Source: Bacillota bacterium
GTDB lineage: Bacteria; Bacillota; Clostridia; Lachnospirales; Lachnospiraceae
DNA: 16,206 nt
NCBI GenBank assembly: GCA_023398855.1
Contig: JAEWRS010000361.1
Coordinates: 1 to 16,206 of the forward strand
Direction of reading: 5' to 3'
Each line of letters opens with the position of its first letter. Position 1 is the stretch's first letter. The notes below the pieces were generated by a model that did not search any database, had not been told where the DNA came from, and worked only from the letters and a program-made list of their open reading frames with translations. Shown piece after piece: positions 12,342-16,206 of this stretch. Position numbers and translations under genes: made by a program.

Positions 12342-12656
12342 GTGATAAGGAAATCTTTTAAAATGTATTTAAAGGAAGGAACTGCTCAGGAATATGAAAA
12401 GCGGCATAATCTGCTCTGGCCTGAGATGAAGGAAATGATCAGAAGCTGCGGAGGGCATAATTATTCTATTTTTTTAGATGAAGAAACGGGTGTCCTTTAC
12501 GGATATATTGAAATTGAGAATGAAGAAAAGTGGGCAGAATCAGCGGATACACCCATCAACCGGAAATGGTGGGATTTTATGGCTGATATCATGGAGACCA
12601 ACCAGGACAACAGCCCTGTTTCCATTAGCCTAAAACCAGTGTTTCATTTGGATTAA
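12342..12656 (+). CDS. rhaM: L-rhamnose mutarotase
   Basis: A 104-residue protein that interconverts the alpha and beta anomers of L-rhamnose, supplying the isomerase. I start at the GTG at 12342: GGAGG lies 7 bases upstream and the resulting MIRKSFKMYLKEG lines up with E. coli RhaM, also 104 residues. Starting at 12321 would add seven residues and overlap rhaB. With this start the active-site residues known in E. coli fall at the same numbers: Y18 and H22 (EYEKRHNLLWPEM), and W76-W77 (NRKWWDFM). The family ending DNSPVSISLKPVFHL is present. It is a small alpha-beta barrel that works as a dimer in the cytoplasm. It lies between rhaB and rhaA in the operon. Confidence 0.96.
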   Translation: MIRKSFKMYLKEGTAQEYEKRHNLLWPEMKEMIRSCGGHNYSIFLDEETGVLYGYIEIENEEKWAESADTPINRKWWDFMADIMETNQDNSPVSISLKPVFHLD

Positions 12657-12682
12657 ACCGTTTGCATAAAGGAGAAAAAATC

Positions 12683-13933
12683 ATGACAATAAAAGAAAGA
12701 TATGAGGCTGCAAGGGAGGTTTACAAAGCTGTTGGCGTAAATACGGATGAGGCATTGAAGGCCTTACAAAAAATCCCCATATCCATGCACTGCTGGCAGG
12801 GAGATGATGTAATAGGATTTGATGGGGCTGGAGCCTTAACAGGAGGAATTCAGGCTACAGGCAGCTATCCTGGCCGTGCGGGAAATTCTAAAGAGCTGAT
12901 GCAGGACATGGATAAGGCACTGAGCCTGATCCCTGGAAAACACAGAATAAACCTTCATGCAAGCTATGCCATATTTGAAAAGAATGAATGGGAAGACAGA
13001 GATCGTCTGGAGCCGAAGCATTTTGCAAAGTGGGTGGAGTATGCAAAGGAAAGAGGGCTGGGCATTGACTTTAACCCTACCCTATTTTCCCATTCCAAGG
13101 CAGAACATGCTACCCTGTCAAGTGAAGATGAGGAGATACGGAGTTTCTGGATCAGACACGTACAGGCATGTCTTCGCATTTCTGAATATTTTGCAAAGGA
13201 GCAGGGGACTCCCTGTACCATGAACATCTGGATACCTGACGGGTTTAAGGATATACCGGCTGACCGCACATCTCCAAGAGCGAGACTAAAGGACTCCCTT
13301 GACCAGATCCTTTCCATGAACTACGACAGGAACAAGGTATATGTGGCTGTGGAATCTAAGGTATTTGGGATAGGAATGGAAAGCTGTACAATTGGCTCCC
13401 ATGAGTTTTATATGAATTACGCCTCCAAAAACGATATTCTCTGTCTTCTGGACAGCGGTCATTATCATCCGACTGAGATGGTGTCCGATAAGATATCTTC
13501 CATGCTCCTGTTCTTTGACAAGGTGGCTCTTCACGTAACAAGGCCGGTGCGGTGGGACAGTGACCATGTGGTGTTATTTGATGATGAAACAAGAGAGATT
13601 GGAAAGGAGATCATACGGGGCGGGGCGGACCGGATCCTTTTGGCTCTTGACTTTTTTGATGCCAGCATCAACCGCTTAAGCGCATGGGTTGTTGGAATGC
13701 GTAACATGCAGAAGGCTCTTTTAAGTGCTCTTCTCCTTCCGGATAAGACTCTTGCAGGATTGCAGAGAGAACGCAATTTTACGGAGCAGATGATGCTTCA
13801 GGAGGAGCTTAAGCTTTATCCCTTGGGGGATGTTTGGAACTACTTTTGCGAGATAAACGGAGTTCCTGCCAGAGGAGACTGGTTTGAAGAGATACGCTTC
13901 TATGAAAAAGAAGTGCTGTTAAACCGGAAATAA
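12683..13933 (+). CDS. rhaA: L-rhamnose isomerase
   Basis: A 416-residue TIM-barrel, metal-dependent ketol isomerase converting L-rhamnose to L-rhamnulose (E. coli RhaA has 419). It shows RhaA signatures: ISMHCWQGDDVIGFD near the N-terminus, FNPTLFSHSKAEHATLS, and the metal site E224 (VESK), D257 and H260 (LLDSGHYHPTE), and D292 with D294 (RWDSDHVV). All are shifted by exactly ten from the E. coli numbering I recall. Mn or Zn binding is thus expected. The start at 12683 has AAAGGAG a few bases upstream; an upstream TTG at 12662 would overlap the ribosome site and is rejected. It is 26 bases after rhaM and 10 bases before rhaD. Identification is firm. Confidence 0.97.
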   Translation: MTIKERYEAAREVYKAVGVNTDEALKALQKIPISMHCWQGDDVIGFDGAGALTGGIQATGSYPGRAGNSKELMQDMDKALSLIPGKHRINLHASYAIFEKNEWEDRDRLEPKHFAKWVEYAKERGLGIDFNPTLFSHSKAEHATLSSEDEEIRSFWIRHVQACLRISEYFAKEQGTPCTMNIWIPDGFKDIPADRTSPRARLKDSLDQILSMNYDRNKVYVAVESKVFGIGMESCTIGSHEFYMNYASKNDILCLLDSGHYHPTEMVSDKISSMLLFFDKVALHVTRPVRWDSDHVVLFDDETREIGKEIIRGGADRILLALDFFDASINRLSAWVVGMRNMQKALLSALLLPDKTLAGLQRERNFTEQMMLQEELKLYPLGDVWNYFCEINGVPARGDWFEEIRFYEKEVLLNRK

Positions 13934-13943
13934 GGAGAAGGAT

Positions 13944-14774
13944 ATGATGAAGATATTAGATACGGAATTTGTGAAAAGCTTTATCCGCTTATGTGATGAC
14001 GGCTTCCGTCAGAACTGGCATGAGAGGAATGGAGGCAATTTAAGCTACCGAATCAAACAGTCAGAGGTGGAGTGCATAAGAAAAGACTTTACGGATGCTA
14101 ATCCCTGGCAGCCCATCGGAACCAGTGTAAAGGAGCTGGCAGGAGAGTATTTTATGGTAACAGGAAGCGGAAAGTACTTCCGCAATGTAATTCTGGATCC
14201 GGAAGCTAATACCTGTATGATTGAAATAGATGAAAAAGGTGAGAATTACAGGATCCGCTGGGGTCTTGTAAACGGTGGGCGTCCTACCAGTGAGCTGCCA
14301 TCCCACCTTATGAACCATGAGGTCAAAAAAGCTTCTACAGCCGGAATGCACAGAGTGATTTATCATGCCCATCCTGCCAACATCATTGCGCTTACCTTTG
14401 TTCTGCCTCTGGAAGATAAAGTGTTTACCAGGGAGCTTTGGGAGATGGCTACGGAATGTCCTGTAGTTTTCCCTGCCGGCGTAGGCGTTGTAGGCTGGAT
14501 GGTGCCGGGAGGACGTGATATTGCAGCAGCAACCAGCGAACTGATGAAACGGTATGATGTGGCTGTCTGGGCCCATCACGGGCTGTTTGCTTCAGGAGAA
14601 GATTTTGACTTAACCTTTGGCCTCATGCATACAGTGGAAAAATCTGCGGAGATTCTTGTTAAGGTGCTTTCCATTCGTCCGGATAAGCTTCAGACCATTA
14701 CATCTGAGAATTTCCTGGACTTAGCGGCTGATTTTAAAGTAGATTTACGGAAAGAATTCTTATATGAGAAATAA
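13944..14774 (+). CDS. rhaD: Rhamnulose-1-phosphate aldolase
   Basis: A 276-residue class II zinc aldolase splitting L-rhamnulose 1-phosphate into dihydroxyacetone phosphate and L-lactaldehyde. The zinc ligands H141 and H143 (IYHAHPANI) and H212 (WAHHGLF) and the catalytic E117 (GGRPTSELPS) fall at the same positions as in E. coli RhaD when counted from the first of the two ATGs, which supports this start. The nucleotide-like phosphate loop NGGNLSYR (29-36) and VTGSGKYF (72-79) are present. AAGGAGAAGG precedes the start. It is the last gene of the operon. The lactaldehyde would need a reductase or dehydrogenase encoded elsewhere, as none is nearby. Confidence 0.97.
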   Translation: MMKILDTEFVKSFIRLCDDGFRQNWHERNGGNLSYRIKQSEVECIRKDFTDANPWQPIGTSVKELAGEYFMVTGSGKYFRNVILDPEANTCMIEIDEKGENYRIRWGLVNGGRPTSELPSHLMNHEVKKASTAGMHRVIYHAHPANIIALTFVLPLEDKVFTRELWEMATECPVVFPAGVGVVGWMVPGGRDIAAATSELMKRYDVAVWAHHGLFASGEDFDLTFGLMHTVEKSAEILVKVLSIRPDKLQTITSENFLDLAADFKVDLRKEFLYEK

Positions 14775-14804
14775 CATGTGATTTTGAAATACGGCTGCGT
14801 ACAG

Positions 14805-14844
14805 AAAAAGCCACTGAAGAGCAAACGCTTTCCAGTGGCTTTTT
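14805..14844. terminator. Bidirectional terminator between rhaD and the LEA-like gene
   Basis: AAAAAGCCACTG (14805-14816) pairs perfectly with CAGTGGCTTTTT (14833-14844), with T5 on the plus side and A5 on the other, so both convergent units (rhaD and the gene ending at 14868) can end here. Confidence 0.92.
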
Positions 14845-14867
14845 ACAAGCTTCATGATTGAGTTATT

Positions 14868-15557
14868 TTATTCTATGTCTTCTTCCACTATGGTAGTGGT
14901 TTCATCTGCTAAGTCTTTAAGCGCCTCTCCTGTCACTTTGGCAGCTTCTTTTGTCGCCTCAAATCCATCTTTGGCAGCTTTTTTTGTCGCTTCAAATCCA
15001 TCTTTTGCAGCTTCCACACCCTCTTGCGCTGTATCCTTAACTGTCTCAACTGCTGTTTCCATTGTTTCTTTTATAGAGTCAGCTGCTTCTTCTGCCATAT
15101 GGTCTGCCGCTCCTGCGGTATAATCCAAACCACCGTCATACCTGTCATCATCTTCATCTAAAAACGCTTCAGTCTGGTCTTTTGCAGATTCAAACATGTC
15201 CTTAGCTGTAAACGCCATGGCAGAAGCTGCTTCCTTTGCCGTATCAGAAACAATACTTGCCGCATCCTTTACCAGGTTTTTTGCTGCGCTCACCGCATCC
15301 TTGGCAGCATCAGCCATATGGTCAGCGGCGACCTTAAATTCATCCTTATTAGCATGTAAGGAAACATAGTTGCGGTTCATCGTACTGTCAATTTTAGAAA
15401 TGTCGTCATTCCCTTCATCTTCAAAATCGTGGAAGTTTTCCTCCAGTTCCTTGTGGAAGGATTTGTATTTTGTAAAATAAGAGATACCGGCGGCAACGGC
15501 GCCGGCCACAGTGGCCAGTGCCACAAATTTCCCAAATCCATTACCCTTTTTTGCCAT
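14868..15557 (-). CDS. Membrane-anchored Ala/Lys/Asp/Glu-rich protein with LEA-like 11-residue repeats (YtxH-like)
   Basis: A 229-residue protein of unknown exact function. It begins MAKKGNGFGKFVALATVAGA and continues into VAAGISYFTKY, a short basic head then one membrane segment, as in YtxH-type stress proteins. The rest is highly charged: an acidic stretch (HDFEDEGNDD), then amphipathic helix rich in Ala, Lys, Asp and Glu. The C-terminal part repeats an 11-residue unit (GFEATKKAAKD, GFEATKEAAK..., with related VEAAKD and VKDTAQE blocks), coded by a near-exact 33-base DNA repeat at about 14950-15015. Such 11-mers are typical of group 3 LEA and apolipoprotein-like proteins that lie along membranes or protect against drying. 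I start at 15557 because AAAGGAGTG lies about 7 bases before that ATG; a longer frame to 15587 has no ribosome site. It is transcribed alone. Confidence 0.8.
   Translation of the reverse strand: MAKKGNGFGKFVALATVAGAVAAGISYFTKYKSFHKELEENFHDFEDEGNDDISKIDSTMNRNYVSLHANKDEFKVAADHMADAAKDAVSAAKNLVKDAASIVSDTAKEAASAMAFTAKDMFESAKDQTEAFLDEDDDRYDGGLDYTAGAADHMAEEAADSIKETMETAVETVKDTAQEGVEAAKDGFEATKKAAKDGFEATKEAAKVTGEALKDLADETTTIVEEDIE
14950..15015 (-). repeat. Two tandem 33-bp repeats inside the LEA-like gene
   Basis: Two adjacent near-identical 33-base units code for the 11-residue GFEATK-x-AAK(D) repeats. Recurring DNA such as TCAAATCCATCTTT marks them. The match at DNA level suggests a recent duplication or slippage rather than old protein-level repetition. 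Confidence 0.7.
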
Positions 15558-15573
15558 TGAAACACTCCTTTCC

Positions 15574-15720
15574 TTATTACCGACCATAAATTCTGGACAT
15601 AACGGTATGTCTTCCAGACGATTTTATTACCGTTTGTCCATAGAAAACATAGCGGTATGCCTGTAAGACGCTTTATTCTCTGTTATTGTAATACGTTCAT
15701 AGAAAAAAATAAAGGTATAT
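15574..15720 (-). repeat. Imperfect 50-bp tandem repeats upstream of the LEA-like gene
   Basis: ATTACCG recurs at 15576 and 15626, and ACATARCGGTATG at 15597 and 15647, exactly 50 bases apart, with AGACG and CCATA between. A third, decayed unit (CATAGAAAA... GGTATA) is seen to about 15720 at a spacing of about 60. Unit 1 also holds an inverted repeat, GGACATAACGGTA (15595-15607) against TACCGTTTGTCC (15628-15639), with GTCT/AGAC inside. The repeats lie directly before the ribosome site and so in the promoter or leader of the minus-strand gene. Confidence 0.6.
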
Positions 15721-15799
15721 AATAAGAAAATTTCTATAAACTATGTAGGTACAGATAAAAATACCGCATATTTGGTAAAAATGTAAAAAAAATATAAAG

Positions 15800-15842
15800 T
15801 TAGCACTCAACTATTGACAGTGCTAATAATGAGTGATATAAC
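15800..15842 (+). promoter_or_regulatory. groES promoter with overlapping CIRCE operator
   Basis: The CIRCE operator bound by the HrcA repressor is seen at 15800-15826: TTAGCACTC, nine bases, then CAGTGCTAA, one mismatch from the TTAGCACTC-N9-GAGTGCTAA consensus. The -35 TTGACA (15814-15819) sits inside it, followed by 17 bases and -10 TATAAC (15837-15842). HrcA binding would block the promoter until heat shock. Confidence 0.93.
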
Positions 15843-15865
15843 ATATTATGTGAATAAAATATAAC

Positions 15866-15892
15866 TTCTTTCTAAAGGCCAGTCAGAAAGAA
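15866..15892 (+). other. Leader stem-loop of groES mRNA
   Basis: TTCTTTCT (15866-15873) pairs perfectly with AGAAAGAA (15885-15892) around an 11-base loop, about 17 bases downstream of the predicted start and before the ribosome site. It is distinct from the CIRCE repeat, most of which lies upstream of the transcript. Possible role in mRNA stability. Confidence 0.45.
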
Positions 15893-15922
15893 ATAATAAG
15901 AAGGTTATGAGGAGGAATTGCA

Positions 15923-16206
15923 ATGAAATTAGTACCATTATTTGACAAAGTTGTGTTAAAGCCATTGGTTGCAGAGGAGACAACAAAGTCCGGTATTGTT
16001 CTGCCGGGTCAGGCAAAAGAAAAGCCACAGCAGGCGGAAGTCATCGCAGTAGGACCTGGCGGTCTTGTAGATGGTAAGGAAGTTTCCATGCAGGTGAAAA
16101 CAGGCGATAAAGTAATCTTCTCCAAATATTCAGGAACAGAGATCGAAACCGGAGAAGACGACGAGAAGTATGTAATTGTAAAACAGAGCGATATTCTGGC
16201 AGTAAT
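15923..16206 (+). CDS. groES: Co-chaperonin GroES (3' end cut by window)
   Basis: The 94 complete codons visible begin MKLVPLFDKVVLKPLVAEET, the standard GroES opening. The mobile-loop region TTKSGIVLPGQAKEKPQQAE is where it docks on GroEL, followed by VIAVGPGG and the closing strand DKVIFSKYSGTEI and VIVKQSDILAV. GroES is normally 94-97 residues, so at most a few codons and the stop are missing. It caps the GroEL folding chamber as a seven-membered ring in the cytoplasm. GAGGAGGAATT lies just before the ATG. The CIRCE promoter and leader hairpin upstream give heat-shock control. groEL presumably follows beyond the window edge. Confidence 0.98.
   Translation, partial: MKLVPLFDKVVLKPLVAEETTKSGIVLPGQAKEKPQQAEVIAVGPGGLVDGKEVSMQVKTGDKVIFSKYSGTEIETGEDDEKYVIVKQSDILAV

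Noticed and set aside
12964..13317. 117-codon minus-strand frame within rhaA
   Set aside because: Antisense shadow of the isomerase coding frame.
14061..14579. 172-codon minus-strand frame within rhaD
   Set aside because: Lies wholly antisense to a well-supported aldolase gene with conserved catalytic residues; no ribosome site or family resemblance.
15574..15720. CRISPR-like reading of the 50-bp repeats
   Set aside because: Only two to three imperfect units without constant repeats and unique spacers, and no cas genes.

Overview
The window looks like chromosome from a low-GC, Gram-positive anaerobe of the class Clostridia, most likely a Lachnospiraceae member of the Lacrimispora / Clostridium saccharolyticum kind. 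This is inferred from strong AGGAGG ribosome binding sites, a CIRCE-controlled groES, a CarD-type regulator, ABC sugar uptake without a local ATPase, and the style of the encoded proteins. No phage, insertion sequence, CRISPR, rRNA or tRNA was seen.

Region 1 (1-8050) is a sugar-uptake and processing locus. After the tail of an upstream AraC-type gene (1-88) and its terminator come two minus-strand genes: a 630-residue glycoside-hydrolase-like protein and an AraC-family regulator. Divergent from them on the plus strand is an operon of a Gfo/Idh/MocA oxidoreductase with a cysteine cluster, a lipoprotein solute-binding protein and two permeases, closed by a 15-bp perfect terminator hairpin. The best regulatory observation is here. 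Three promoters, two facing the transporter operon and one facing the hydrolase gene, share one layout: an upstream 7-mer, a second 7-mer exactly 21 bp further on, and a -10 box exactly 35 bp after that. This is what AraC-type activators need, so the locus is probably one regulon run by the local AraC protein. The most upstream promoter leads straight into a terminator, so it may make a roughly 60-nt RNA or be subject to attenuation.

Region 2 (8200-10740) holds three tandem paralogues of a 75-81 residue coiled-coil protein beginning MPRGVRK (function unknown), a cold-shock protein gene with a strong promoter and a 21-bp hairpin plus U-tract in its leader, a CarD-family regulator, and an orphan plus-strand terminator with no recognised gene in front of it.

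Region 3 (10740-14845) is a complete L-rhamnose catabolic operon: rhaB, rhaM, rhaA, rhaD. Mutarotation, isomerisation, phosphorylation and aldol cleavage give dihydroxyacetone phosphate and L-lactaldehyde. Its leader has a long inverted repeat with a CcpA cre-like site. No rhamnose transporter or regulator gene is adjacent.

Region 4 (14805-16206) has a minus-strand membrane-anchored, Ala/Lys/Asp/Glu-rich protein with LEA-like 11-residue repeats, preceded by imperfect 50-bp tandem repeats, then the CIRCE promoter, a leader hairpin and groES, which runs off the window end.
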